DNA of 64,000 nucleotides from Cucumis sativus (lineage: Eukaryota; Streptophyta; Magnoliopsida; Cucurbitales; Cucurbitaceae), in NCBI RefSeq assembly GCF_000004075.3, contig NC_026656.2:12958001-13022000 (forward strand). Direction: 5' to 3'. Of the stretch, positions 11,411 through 24,440 are shown piece by piece; the first letter of the stretch is position 1; the number at the start of each line of letters is the position of its first letter. The position numbers were made by a program, and so were the translations under genes. A model generated the notes under the pieces. It was not told the DNA's origin. It did not search any database and saw only the letters and a list, made by a program, of their open reading frames with translations.

Positions 11411-11739
11411 CTCTTTCCATAATGAAGCTAAGTAGATATCTTCTTCTTCTTCTTTTCTTTTCTTTTTTCATATTTTAATTCATCTTGACAACTGAGGGCT
11501 AATATTTTTGTCCATGTTGTTGGGATGGATTAATTCATTATAGATGAGGCAATACAGAACATGAGGAAATCCTAGTAAGATATTTAGAATCTCTATAAAT
11601 GTTAGAATGTGATGGGAAAAATCCTTTTCATAAATGTTTCATTATTGTATTGTTTATATATTAGCTTGTGATCCTTGATCTAATTTGATCTCAAACTTTG
11701 TTTCTACGTTAGTTTATACTATACGATGTATTTTAGGTA

Positions 11740-11925
11740 TGTTTAGAAGTGATTTTGAAATTATTAAAATCACTTTTGGCATATCCAAAATTATCACTTA
11801 AAATTAAACTTTAACATTTAATTTGACAATTTTTATATCAAAATTGATTTTGAATGTTTATGATTTTGGGTTATTTTAAAAATGTCAAAAACGATTTTAA
11901 CTATTTGAGAATTACTCATATCTAT
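11740..11925. mobile_element. Decayed MITE with AAAATCAC-type terminal inverted repeats
   Basis: The left end reads TATGTTTAGAAGTGATTTT and runs into TTAAAATCACTTTT. The right end, reverse-complemented, reads as a diverged version containing TTAAAATCGTTTTTGACAT. A similar arrangement is seen at 55040-55205 and half-ends at about 12300-12390 and 30850-30925. No coding capacity. Boundaries and superfamily are uncertain. Confidence 0.45.
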
Positions 11926-12516
11926 TTCGATGTAATTAAAAAGCTAACTTGCAAATATATGTTTTTCTAAACATAGTTGGAGCATAAGAATAAATTGGAT
12001 GTCATGAAAAGAAAAATCTAGACAACATAAGAATGTGTGTACATATATTTGTATGTACGAATATACTATCTCATTGGCGTGATGTAGCGGTTTAAAATCA
12101 TTAACCTAAAATCTATCCTTCATGGAATAGAAGGTAATTTACAACTCATATGATAATTATTTGATTTTTTTGCTTTTGAAAACTAAGTCTATATATTACT
12201 TGATTTTTTGCTTTTGAAAACTAAGTCTATATATTACTTCTATATCTTCATTTCAATCATTTTCTGAGTTTCTTTTCTTACTAAAATAATTTTGAAAGAA
12301 AAAACATTATTAAAAACAAGTAACTTTTAAAATGAGAGTGATTTTAACCAAACATTTTAGAATCACTTCCAAACCATACCAAAATATTTATTTATTTATA
12401 AATAAATTGGATACTAATTGACTAAACACAAACTACATAAATTTAGGTTTGTGAATTCATTCATTTCATCCATTCAACCACATGCTATATAAATTTAGGG
12501 TTTTCAACTCTCTACA

Positions 12517-12567
12517 CAAACCCAAACCCAAACCCAAACCCAAACCCAAACTCAAACTCAAACTCAA
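12517..12567 (+). repeat. (AAACCC)n hexamer microsatellite with AAACTC variants
   Basis: Repeated CAAACC units followed by three CAAACT units. The period is six, so it is not the plant telomere heptamer CCCTAAA, although a single telobox-like TTAGGGTTT lies just upstream at about 12496. Confidence 0.85.
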
Positions 12568-13358
12568 TTCAAACTTCTAGTGTGCTGAACCTAAACTCAT
12601 TAAAAGAAAGAACAAGACATTGTAAATTATCTAAACTTAATCCAAGAGAATATAATTTGACAGCAACAAGAAAATAAACAATGTTCATCCAATTTGACCG
12701 ATCCGTTGATGAGTAGATAATAGGTTTAGATTTACTCATCGAACTAATAAATAATTATGTAAAATATGCAAGGAACGTACCCGGATATCTTCTCTGGATT
12801 CAGCAGTTTGAGTGAACAAACTCATGGATCAATAAATTTTTGGTAATAGTTTACATTTTTACATCTCATTCCAAAAATAGAAGGAAAAAAAGATGAATTT
12901 ATAAAGTCGTCATATGTTGTTGCATTACAAAATTTGACAACCATTTCGTATTATATAACATAAATTATTACCTCAGTAAAGGGCAGCAGGGGGAAGATCA
13001 ATTCACATATAGGAAGACCAAGTTTGGTGATCATGAATTTCTTGACTAGAAATAATTTCTAGTAAAGGATCGATTCACGACAGCTCTGCAAATTGTTCCT
13101 CTTTTCCCATGAATTTGCCACGAAACCGAAAGCTCTATACCGCATCATACCATACGTCCCCCCCTCAACTGGCATTGCCATTGAGAGAACCAATAGCCTA
13201 CTTATTCTAACATTTACGAGGAAATTCTAAAAACGCAGCGTGTTGGATGAAAGTGGTGTGGAAGGTCAATGGTTTCAACAGTGTTGATCAGTCATCTGCT
13301 TATGGTAGCAAAATGCATGAGACATTCCTAAATTGTCTTAATGTTTTTGCATACCTCT

Positions 13359-16300
13359 TTAATCCAAAGATAGGTTCCCAATGCGAATATCACGCTGCTG
13401 GTGGCTTATTCCTTTTCTTAGACGTGACTGAAACGTGCCGAACTCTCCTGGTTTTCCACTTAGAGAATCGGAAAGTTTCGGTTGTAACCATCTTCTCAAG
13501 GCCAAACCATTGATTCTGATTTTTCCACTTGATTCATTCCCCTGGTAAGGAAGCCCAAGTCTTCTCAACAATGCCGCAACTGCTTGTCCAACCCTGTAAA
13601 ACCATTGCATTTGGGTTAATTTTTTCCTTTTTCTTTTTGGAAAGAATACGAAACTTTTCAATAAAGAAATGAAAAGAGGCTAATGCTCCAAATTACAAAT
13701 AGGCCAAGTAAAAAGAAAAAAAATTGAAAATGAGGAAGAAACTAAACACAGCATAGCATCAAAATGGAACTATGGAACTCTCCCAATTCCTCTTCAATAA
13801 TGTATAGAGTACCCCTTAAAAGTATTTAGATTTCTTTCTTTTTCTTTTTCTTTTTTTGAAGAGGAAACAAAGACACTATTACACAAGAGGATTATACAAT
13901 AAGCAATAAGAAAGAAAGATGAGGATCAGGAGACACTCCCAAACATCTCAACTAGGTTGATACCCCTTAACGTTCTCGTCATATCCATAAAAATAAGTAA
14001 AAACTAAAGAATATCTTTCCTTTAGACGAATATAAGCCAAGATTGACCGTAGACCATACAGATGGTAAACAATTACATCGAAAGTTTTTAGAAAAACATC
14101 AATTAGGCTAAAATTCAGAAAAACAAGAGAAGCTGTCCACAAAACATGAAGGCCAAGACATCAACTTGGAGGGAAAATAAATAGATCAATAATATGATCA
14201 TTTCAACGTGTGGAAAAATGCTATCACAGTGCAAAATAAGGAAGCAAAGAAACCAAGTATGATTTCATAAGTTTCAATCGTTTCACCTTCCCGAAAGATT
14301 AATGGTTCTCTCCCCCTTTGAAAAGAGAATTTCCGTTGTCTCATTCGACAGTAAGATCATTATGTTCGGTAACCTTGAACCTGAACAAGAGAAATTTAAT
14401 CAGAATACAAAATTATTTGACTCCCTCATCACCAAGAAGTGCTAAGAATCTTCTTTTCCATTATACTAATAATAATGATCCTAATAAATTTCCATTTGAC
14501 AAGATCTCATTTAGTGAATAGGGATCGACTGATTTCAACAGAATAAATCATCGTGGTCCCAAAAAATGTAGTTGTAGAGATGAGAATTAAAATAGTTATA
14601 TAAGAGAAGTTGGACAAGTCCAAAAAAATGGCAAATATCATTTTATACCCAGAACTATGGAGTTGTATCAATTCAGACTCTAAACTAATAATCGAATTAA
14701 TTTAAACACTGAACTTTAGGTTTGTATCAATTTAAATTTTAAACTAATAGTTGTATCAATTTAAACCATAAACTTTCACGAATATATCAATTCATACCCT
14801 TAACTTTCATAAGTGTATCCAAATAATACATAATTGAGCGTTTAAATTGATACACTTATAAAAGTTCAACATTTAAATTGATACAATTATTAGTTTGAGA
14901 TTTAAATTAATACAAATCTCAAAGTTCAAGATTAAATTGATATTTTCCCTAAAAGACATAATTGAGGGTTTAAATTGATACACTTATAAAAGTTCAACGT
15001 TTAAATTGATACAATTATTAGTTTGAGGTTTAAATTAATACAAATCTCAAAGTTCAAGATTAAATTGATATTTTCCCTAAAAGAATATTCTTGGAGAGAG
15101 GAAGGGAATCCTTGAAGAATGTCTTAAAATTTAGCCTCAACGTCATGAATTTTTTTTCATTTGATGGCCAGTAATACTAGGAAGAATCAAAGTAGTTAAA
15201 ATTCATTTAATTTTGTAAGTCTGATCAAGAGGTTGAAAACAATATGAATGAGTTCTAGTTTTAAACAATAATTGTGAGCATCAGTAATTAAAAGATAAAA
15301 GACTAAAAATGTATATGCCATTTACCAGCGGCAAGACGATGTTTGAGACCTTTCAAAACTGTCAAGAGGTAAACCTGGCAAGATTTGAATAAAAATTTCA
15401 GTCACATATGAGACTAGGTGTGACACCTGTTGAACATATTCTACTCAAAAGTTCGTGTTGATTGTGACTATAGGAAGTAAATGGAAAGATAAAACTCCGT
15501 GGATCATCAATATCATCAATAGAGCATACCTAGTTAGAAACCTTACTTTGTTAGGCACAAAATAATTTATTTTTTGCAAACAGAAAAAGACCAACTTGAA
15601 TCCACACAAAGTAAAGCAAGCAAAAGAATGGAAAATTGACTATGCTACCAAGCAATAAATCATTAATGACAGGTCATATTTTTATATCCTACACTTTGTG
15701 TTAATTTATGTTTGGTTCCTATGTTAAAAGAATTAATTTGGAATGACAGTGGAAAATATATGCTAGACCACCCTCGTTCTATTGCAATACCAAAGAAGGG
15801 GCAAAAAAGTCATCGTAGATGGTTAGGTGCGGGGAAGTAAGTGCTGGAAATGCTGATTCAGTGGGAGGGAGGAAGGGAGGGAGAGAGAGAGAGAAGGAAG
15901 GGCAAGGATCTTTTTCCTGCCTTTGGGCCATTTCGCCGATATCGTATCATACAGTAGTAAGGGATACCATACAATCTACTTCGTAACTGACAATTACTCA
16001 AAGTCAATTACACGATCTATAAGTCTTTTGTTTATAAACGGAACTATTTTAAAATTTCAAAGTTAAAATGTTACTTCTTACTACTCGAAAACTAGTTGTG
16101 ATTCCTAAGTCCTAACACAAAGTTAAATACAGCTAAGTATAATTATATCTAGCCAGTAACAATTCCAAAAGGTTTAGTAATTTCAGAACACATGCACTTT
16201 GGTAGTAATTTCATCTACTTTGTACAGTACATGAAGTACGATTATCTCTCAATTAAATAATAACTGTTAGTCTGTTAGCTCCAATTTTTCAAGATGAAGA

Positions 16301-18791
16301 AAAAATTCTTACCTCAGCTGTATGAATCTGCAACTCCTTGGCATCTACAACAATAGGATTTCCTTTTAAGGATACAAATGGAGCTACTCCAAGTGAAGCA
16401 GCTTCCTACATTTTGTTGGGGTAAATATAGAAAGAAAATCAGATCTTTCAAACGATTTAAGAATTTGAAAATTTTCATTAAGATATGGGAACAGCCTCAT
16501 TTTTGCACAGACCTCAAACAGTGAAAATGCACGAGGGTCATATTCACCAAAGCCATCTATCAAGGAGCAGAGACTTGAAGATCTTGATGAGTCAGCACTT
16601 ACTCCTATGTTTTCTATGAGTCTACTTTTTAAAGCGGGATCATGAGGAATCTGCAAGCACCCCAAAACTTGAGATAAAACGTCAATGCTAGGAACAATTC
16701 CGGCTTCAATTATTTCCCGGTACACCTTTAAGGCCTGTGCTGTCCTGAGGAAAGATATTTTGAATAGTGAATAATCTCAGAAGTTACACTATAGTATCAT
16801 AGGTGGTGGTTGATGATTGTTAATATTCAAGTACTAATGATTAAATAAGAAGCCAACATAATATTTTCAGCATACTAAAAAAAACTTAATAAATAGAAAT
16901 TTCAAAAGTCGACGACTCATACCACTTACTATCGACTTGAGGCAGTGTAGAGTCCAGTGACATGAGTGGTCTATCAAGGGAGGATGGATCTGCAATTCTT
17001 CGTAAGCACATGCCTTTGAAAAGATCAGACTACAGATTAGTCAAAAGTATAAAAAGGCTAACCAATTAACTCAGGATAATAGTAATCTATCAAGAGGAAA
17101 AGGAACGTTTCTATTAAGTACAGACATGCCTTTGAAAATATCAGACTAAAGATAAGTTAAAAACGCAAAGAAATAACCAATTCAAAGTAAATTTTTGGAA
17201 GATATAAGCCAGAAAATATTCTTGAAACCAAGAAATGTAGAGCGCCAGAATCAGAGACAAAAGAAGTTAAAATTCATGATAAGTTGAAAGATGTGTGTTC
17301 TTTCAATTCCTTTTTTTTTTTCTTTTTTCAAACCAGAAAAATCCATCTGAAAGAAAAATACATTGTTATTTGTAAACAGTGGGTCAGCAGACAATATATA
17401 ACAACTAGGAAATTGTAAAACAAAAAAGACGTGTAGTTTCTTATGATAAAAAAACATGTGTAGACAATTGAATTCGATAAACTTACCAATTATGCACCTA
17501 TACATGGTTAAGGTTGGCACAATCCCATCCTCTTTGGCTTGAGAGAGAAGCATCAGGGCAATTTCTAAATCATTATTCCTATAAACAGTTGAGAAAAAGA
17601 TGCTAGTGAGAATAAGGATTAAATTAATGTCGTTGATACAAAACTTGGCCAATTGTATTTACCTGTCACTCGCTGCCGTAAGTATGGAGTATGTAATATT
17701 GTTTGGGGAGAGTCCTAATTCCTTCATTTCAGTTAGAATATCCATAGCCATTTGTAGTTGTTCCCCATCAGCTGTAGGTGACATTCTAATGTTATCTTAT
17801 AGAAGCAACGCACATTATTCTAAAAGTATACGGCAAATGTTAGTTGTAATTAGTTAAAGTGGATATTTCTCAATTTGTGAGAAATGTTGGTGGAATAACT
17901 TCAATCAGAATATTGAGCATAGAAGGTAGCAAAAAAGGGACATACACAGTGCAGTTATTAGTGCGTTTACAGTTGATACAGTTAGCCTCAATTTCATAGA
18001 CTTGAGATCCTCATACAGTGCCAAGGCCTTCTGCCAGTTTTTAGCCTGAAACAATGATCGGAAAGTGTTTTTTTATTGTCACAGATAATTTGGTAACAAA
18101 AAAAAATTCGTACTCAATTTTTTTTTACTCCATAGTAAAATGTAAGATCCTCAAGTAAAAATATGTTGGACCAAGACAGCATAGATGCCTCCATAGATAG
18201 AAATTTTAAATAAACATGAACTTCCATCTCAAAACTAATCGGCAATGAAAAAAGTAACTCCATGTATCTTATAAAGATGGTGAGTTTCTCTATTTCTCTA
18301 ATATGAAATCTCCAACACGCCCCATTGCCTGCCTCTTTGTGCTCACCATTTTTGGATAGGATCTCAGTTCTCTATTTCTCTAAACCCAGGTCCGTCATTG
18401 CTTGTTTCAGTTTCATGGACTCTTATAACATATTAGATAATCATGGAGTTCTATTTCAAAGTCAATTGATAACTAGATCAGTAACTCGCGTATTTTATAA
18501 AGATTATGAGTATTCTCTATTCTTCTAATCTAACCTCAAAAAAACAGTTAAAGATGATGAGTCATACTCCGTCAAAATACACTCTGAACATTTATATGAA
18601 TCATATCACTAATCAGTATCAGACGTGGAAAAATTTATTATAAGAACCTAAAAATGAAGTTTTTGAAGTCAAGATAGAGCTCGTAATATATAATACTTCA
18701 AAGAAATTTAAAAAATAATAGATAAATAATTGAAAGAAATGAAAATAATAGACTATCTAACAACAAAACAAAGAACTAAGCAATTCCAGGA

Positions 18792-18835
<44 letters not shown>

Positions 18836-21800
18836 AAATGCAAGCAGAAAATAGAACTCAAGTGAAATGCATAAAGTCAGACCTTTTGAGATGAATCTAA
18901 AAGTTTCCAGCATGCTTGTCAATAATGAACAAAAAATAAAAAGTTCGCATTTTTACGCACATTGCTACAGGCACCCATCAAAGAACTATATGACACAATG
19001 CCAACACGTATCCCTAGTGTCTTGGCTTCTCCTAAGACTTCAAAGGCAGCATCCAGCTTACCAGCATGGCCTGCAACATCTATTAATGCACTGAGAAAAA
19101 TCTGCATGAGATATTAAATATGAGAATTAGCACCCCCATGGATGAAACAAAAGGCAGCTGAACAGCACACACAGAAGACTGTCCAAAAACTTGAAAAAAA
19201 TTCTTTCTTCCAACTAAATTACCCACATGTTATAGTCGAATCAAGTTTTGTAATAATCCGGAACCACTCTTAATAAACATTCAAAAAGAAAGAAATACCC
19301 AAACCCTAACTTATTTTCTCGATTCTGAATCATCCATGAATCATGATCCAAGCAAGATGTGCATAACTCCATCAATATAACATACCTCATCAGGTTGCAC
19401 TCCTTTCCTGGTCATATCTTGATATATATTGGATGCAAAGTCCCAATCACAAGATTGACTGCAACAATTAACAGCAATGGTGTAAACCTCTGGTGTGCCC
19501 TTAATCTTATAATCATGGATCATCTTGTACACTTCTCTTGCTCGATCAACCTATAGGAAATGCATGATTTTTCTGCTCTTAAAACCAACACCGACAACCT
19601 AACTGGAGAGAGAGAGAGGAGAATTGAATGGTAGCAAGAAACCTTTAGGGGGTGTTTGGGTAAAGGATGGGGAATTGTGAACTTCTAAAGCTAATAGTGT
19701 AAATAGTTGATAAGGTATAAAATCGATGTTTTTAGTAGTGGGACTCACAAGGCACAAACTCTTTGGGTCAATCAAGTAGTGGAGTTCACTACTCCTACTA
19801 CCACAACTCATTGGCCCAAACACCCCCTTAGATTTAATAAAAACATACCTGACCAGCATTTGCACATGCCTTCATCAAAGCACCAATTGTAATATGATCC
19901 GGCTCTATAGGATGTAACTCAGCCCCCATTTCTGCAAGCACGTCAAAAGCACGATCCACTGCGCCTGACTGACCACATGCAGTGATAAGTGCATTGAATA
20001 CAACTCTGTCTGGCTTCACGTTCTACTGCACAGAATATCTTATCAGCAAGAATTCTTATTTTTGTTAGAATACAAGTTGAATATTCAGCGTTTAGACAGA
20101 ATATGTAGCATGCCCTTGTTTGCACGTCCATATATACAAATAAAGTAACAAATAGGCCCAGATAAAATGAGAAAAAAGGAACGTTAAGATCTGTGGTCAT
20201 ACCTTTGACCTCATTATCCCATACACGCCAAATGCCTTTGCGACTTGAGCTGCTCTTGCACAACCATCAATAAGTGCCCCATATGTGTGAACGTTAGGTT
20301 CCACACCAGCATTAACCATTCGGTGGAATACCTAGAAGCAAAAAGCTCAGACAATGCAATGATAACAGGAAACTCATCTTGAAAAATAAAAACCTTTCAT
20401 ACAAGTTTTCGACAAATTAAAATGGAGGAACAATTTCAAAGCATGTTCCGAAGTTTTTAAGAAGGAAAAGTAAAAAATAAATAATACATTCTTGTTAGGT
20501 ACTAGAGGAAGTAGTTAAATGTCAGATGGACCAATTAAAAAATGTGTGAGATTCAAATTCACTGCTATCATAATTTCAGACTGACAGGAAAGACAACTGA
20601 TGCTTCAACTTTTGTAGTTAAAAGTACTGGAAAACTCGGCATGTTTTCTTTCCAAGTAGAATTAAGTTAAATATAAATGACAGGAGGTAAAATAATTTTA
20701 CCAAATTCAATAGTTCAAGATGAGATATCAATAAATCAATAGAAGCTTCATTACATGTAAGAAAGGTGTATTGAAAGTCCATTAAGAAAACCCCCCAGTG
20801 AGATAGTCTAAGCATTAGTGAGACCTAAGAACAGGTAACCAAAATGAAAGAAACCATACTTCAAACATTGCATCCACTTTTCCACTTTTGCCACATGTTG
20901 AGATTAAAGTAGTGTACAGTTTGCAATCTGCTTTCATTCCAGCCTCCTGGACAAGCCGCACAACTTGGAAAGCTCCTAAATTTACAATGCATAAATTATG
21001 CACCCTAAAAGAATGATGGTTGTAAATAGTAAAAGACTGAGATTGTTTCCACACTGAAGGAGTTAAAAGATAGTAAATAATACATTAACTTACTTTCAGA
21101 ATCTTGAGAACTTGCACATACAGACATGAGCATATTGAATGTACTCAATGTGGGGTTTTGAATAAGTGCGGTGTACTGAAAAGCTTCCTGAACAGCCTTT
21201 TTACTCTTGCAAATATTGAAAAACTTCCCATGATAAATCTACAGCCGAAAAACTCGACAAATTAGTTGTAATTCAGATAAGTCATAAGAAATAGATGATA
21301 AAAATGGTCACATTTTACCTTATTCATATCCAATATCCCTTCTTTTTCCATATCTTGAAGTATTCTGATGCAGTCGTGCAGCCTGAGAAACCACAAATAA
21401 GGAATAAGTTACAAAGAGTTTCAGATATAGTTTAACACAAATCAATTCAGACTTCTACTATGATTGGTGAGTGAGGAGTGTCCTGGAGATTTTTTTATTT
21501 TTCCAATTTTCATTCATTTAAAAATAACTTTAACATAAATCATCAACCACATGACATGATACAGCCGAGGAGAAATATTGACTGCACAATACATGAAAAT
21601 GAGAAACAAACTTACCTTCCACCTTTCAGACATTGATTATATGATTTATATTGATCTACATCAAGATTTTTGTAATGAACATGCTTCCCGTTTGGATGGG
21701 GTAACCCATTCACAACTTTTCCTTTATGCAGACTGGGTTCTTTTCTTTCCCCATGTCTTGAAATATTGTTGCCACCAGATTTTTTTCTGTTTCCTGAAGA

Positions 21801-23660
21801 ACCTTCCTTATATCTAACATCAGGTACTTCTCTTTGAACATACCCTGAGTTGTAAAAACATTTGCTAATGAATTGGAATATGGAATAGGGAGATGCAAAG
21901 ATTTTTAAGGAAATAATGTTGGCATACAAAAAAGAAAATCATATTTGCTGCCTATTCAAAGAAACAAGGTAAGAACCATCATGATCCTATTAAATCAACT
22001 ACCTGCAACTGGAAGAGAATCCTCTAACACTAATTCTGCCACTCTGGAGACACCATTAACCATCAATGAAGAAAATTTTTGGTTGTATAGATGAGAAGTA
22101 CGAGAAGAAGTTTCTGTTTGATTACTTGACTTTGTATCTTCATAGAACATGTAAATATCTTCTCTAGCCGGTTCTTCAATTTGAAAGTTGGAACTATTGA
22201 ATTTTTCCTCTTTTAGAAGCTCACCATCTTCTTTTAAATGTTGAGTAACTTGATCATACACACTATATAAAGGACCAGTTACAGGTGGAAGCTCAGTTGT
22301 ATCAACCACAACAGGCAATTCAGAGTGGGATTTGACATGAGATCCATTCAGTCGTAAGTCAGTCATGTCATTGGCGAAAATAAGAGGCTGCAAGACACCA
22401 GATTCAAATATAGCAGAAAGAAGAGAAGGATCTGTTGCTTCACTTTCATCTGAAAACAGAGAATCACTATCCTTAGAAGTAGTAACCTCAGAAACAGAAG
22501 GCGGCAATGTCTCAGTGACGCTGGCCTCATGTGACAGGCCAGATTTTTGAAGCTGTAGAACAGTCTCTTCTTCCCCAGAATAACTCTTCTCCTCAGTTCT
22601 ATCCTTTACGGCAATGTTCTGCTCCAAAAAGTCGCCATGGTGATCCCTAAAGCCCATCATATGACCATCAACAGACCAGTTGATGCCTCTACCTAGTTGG
22701 GATAATGCAAGCTTTGGAGATCGGGAACGCTGTGATTTGTACAAGATCCAGAGAACATGTTATCTCCACAATACAATAACAGATAAATCAATCAAACGAA
22801 CTAAATTGTTGAGTCCATGAAAATCACAGACGACGATTTACATCCATATTTTATGCAAGACACTTCGAAACTTTGATGTGCTCCAAAACTAATTAACTAA
22901 ATATTATAAAAAAAATCCATGACACAAGTAAAAGCAACTTCCAAAAGTGAAATTAAGGATTCAATAATAAAGATATAACTCAATTAACAAATATTAGGAA
23001 CAGCAATGTGCTGTTAACTTCATCAAACAACAATAGAAATTAGCTTCCAATCGAAATGCTGCTTCGAGTTCGAAATAATCCTCTTTAAATTTTCAACTGC
23101 ACAACCAGGAGTGCAGCTATTACATCAATGTATCTCACAATCAACTCAATTATCCTAATTATACCTATCCTAGCTTTAAAAAAATTTACAAAAAAAAAAA
23201 AGAAAAAGCAATGCGACTGTTGAATAAAAAATTAAACAAGAATCACTCTCTTAAAACTTAACAGTATCCATTCATTTTCCTAATGCAGCATTTACCAAAT
23301 AACAGAGTAAGTTCTAAACGGATAATTCCACCATACCTCAACCGCATTCTTCTTCCTTCTATTTAAATTCATGTAAATGAAGGAGACAGCAGAGAAAGTA
23401 ACGACAGCAACAACGATGAGAACCGGATTGGAACTGAAGGTAGCTCGGAGAATGCACCTGGGAGATTGAACAAAGAGGCCAAGGTTCCGGCACCTTCGAC
23501 GAGAGCGCAGGGCATCGGGAGGGCGGAGATTGTGAGAAGAGCCAAGGAATTGACGGCGGACGAAGCGGAGGCGAGAGTAGGAGAAGGAGGAAGGAGAATT
23601 GAGAGGAAGACATGGATTGAAGGTGAGGGATTGAGGGTTGGAAGGGAAGAAAACCTCCAT
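13359..23660 (-). CDS. MRL1: Pentatricopeptide repeat protein MRL1, chloroplastic
   Basis: Nineteen exons (high to low): 23337-23660, 22003-22729, 21616-21844, 21319-21382, 21094-21238, 20860-20975, 20203-20331, 19849-20022, 19386-19550, 18961-19101, 17946-18045, 17663-17771, 17487-17578, 16923-17013, 16513-16744, 16313-16405, 15326-15374, 14287-14380, 13359-13593. Total 3309 nt, 1102 aa, phases consistent. MRL1 is a conserved chloroplast PPR protein that binds and protects the 5' end of rbcL mRNA, so it sets Rubisco large-subunit transcript level. Visible: a Ser/Arg-rich transit-peptide-like N-terminus, a hydrophobic stretch near residues 85-103 (VLIVVAVVTFSAVSFIYM), a low-complexity acidic linker in exon 2, then about ten PPR motifs from about residue 440 to 870 with phrases such as NALITACGQSGAVDRAFDVL and TYGALIDGCARAAQVAKAFG, and a conserved C-terminal domain ending ISHQQRDIRIGNLSLD. 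The start is the ATG opening MEVFFPSNPQ. Introns carry a MITE, a GA repeat and a 128-bp tandem duplication. Confidence 0.95.
13850..14000 (-). mobile_element. LINE/SINE-tail-like dispersed repeat in MRL1 intron 18
   Basis: Preceded on the plus strand by a pyrimidine-rich TTTCTTTTTC run. The body has GGAGACACTC, AACTAGGTTGATACCCCTTA and CGTCATATCC phrases that match the body of the retroposon at 3807-4028 and the fragment at 29760-29880. A second T-rich start at about 13618-13690 may be another retroposon tail. No target duplication identified, so boundaries are approximate. Confidence 0.45.
14829..15084 (+). repeat. 128-bp near-perfect tandem duplication in MRL1 intron 17
   Basis: The segment starting CATAATTGAG occurs at 14829 and again at 14957, continuing through TAAATTGATACACTTATAAA to TATTTTCCCTAAAAG in both. 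Only a few substitutions are visible. Shorter diverged relatives of the TTTAAATTGATAC motif lie just upstream (about 14640-14820), so the duplication grew from an existing simple-repeat field. Confidence 0.8.
18788..18833 (+). repeat. (GA)n microsatellite in MRL1 intron 10
   Basis: A run of about 20 GA dinucleotides with an early GGGA interruption. It is noncoding and likely to be length-polymorphic. Confidence 0.9.
19648..19827. mobile_element. Tourist-like MITE (PIF/Harbinger type) in MRL1 intron 8
   Basis: A 180-bp element with terminal inverted repeats GGGGGTGTTTGGG and CCCAAACACCCCC, flanked on both sides by TTA (19645-19647 and 19828-19830), the 3-bp target duplication typical of PIF/Harbinger elements. 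No transposase, so nonautonomous. Its end is only about 20 bases from the splice donor of MRL1 exon 8. Confidence 0.88.
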
Positions 23661-24069
23661 GGAAGAGTGGAACAGAGAGAGAGAAAGAGAAGGAGTTAGA
23701 GAAATGGGAATGGTTGAATTGAATTGAGGATAGAGAGAGAGAGGGGAGGAAAGAAGAAGAAGGGTCGTTGTGTGAGAGACTCTGTACCAGTGGTAGTATT
23801 CAGCTTGCTTTCTCTTGGTTGGTTTTTTTTGGCTCATCCACTTCCTGCTGACGTGGATTTTTATTTTCTGCTTTTTTAAAAAAATTATCAAAATAAAGAC
23901 GTTGGTTTAAATTATCATTTTCGAGGCGTTGTTAGTTAGAGATAAAAAGAAAATTTAGTTTAGTTAGTAATTATCAAATAGGTTGGAAATGGGACTTCTT
24001 TTCTTTCTAGACCAAGATTCCAAATTCCACTTATGATGTTTCCCCAGCTATCTACCAACATATATTTTT

Positions 24070-24440
24070 TTTGTCTTAAAAATTTATTAGAATGAAAGTT
24101 GGTATCGACAGACCAACACAAATTCTTTTAGCGTCACTTATATATAAATCAACACGATGTTTTGTCCCCACTCATATATATTCTAGAAGATTATCCAACA
24201 TATAATTGTTTTAAGCTAAACATGCAGAATTGTTCTAAGCTAAACACGCTTAAATTTGAAGTTTCTATGATCGAGTCACCAAAAAGAAAATTGCACATTG
24301 TTGGTATAAGTAGTAACTCTTAATTAAGTATTTCTTAATCTTATTTTCGTGTCCTCATGATCTCTCTCATTGAATTGGGATATCGGTTCAGTTGTGATAT
24401 CAATTCATTCATATTTATCTCCTAAACTCACAGTGTATAA
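24070..24440. mobile_element. 5S-rRNA-like (Cassandra-type) LTR remnant, copy 1
   Basis: Contains AAACACGCTTAAATTTGAAG, a diverged match to the reverse complement of the plant 5S rRNA segment AAGCACGCTTAACTGCGGAG, followed downstream by TTGTTGGTATAAG, matching the antisense 5S GCTGGTATGAT region in order. It shares long colinear sequence with copies at about 25920-26145 and 57428-57827 (for example CACCAAAAAGAAAATTGCAC and CCTAAACTC). Carrying 5S-like sequence in an LTR is the hallmark of Cassandra TRIM retrotransposons. An internal AAGCTAAACA duplication is visible. Ends not resolved. Confidence 0.55.

Larger units (their letters stand above)
11411..13358. other. Intergenic interval between convergent NADKc-like and MRL1 genes
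   Basis: The two flanking genes are convergent, so this holds both 3'UTRs. It contains a MITE-like inverted-repeat remnant at about 11740-11925, a second related end at about 12300-12390, a short tandem duplication of a CTTTTGAAAACTAAGTC-containing unit at about 12160-12240, and a hexamer repeat at 12517-12567. No gene is supported. Confidence 0.55.

Noticed and set aside
12517-12567. Possible interstitial telomere
   Set aside because: The repeat unit is six bases (AAACCC), not the plant heptamer, and passes into AAACTC, so it is an ordinary microsatellite.
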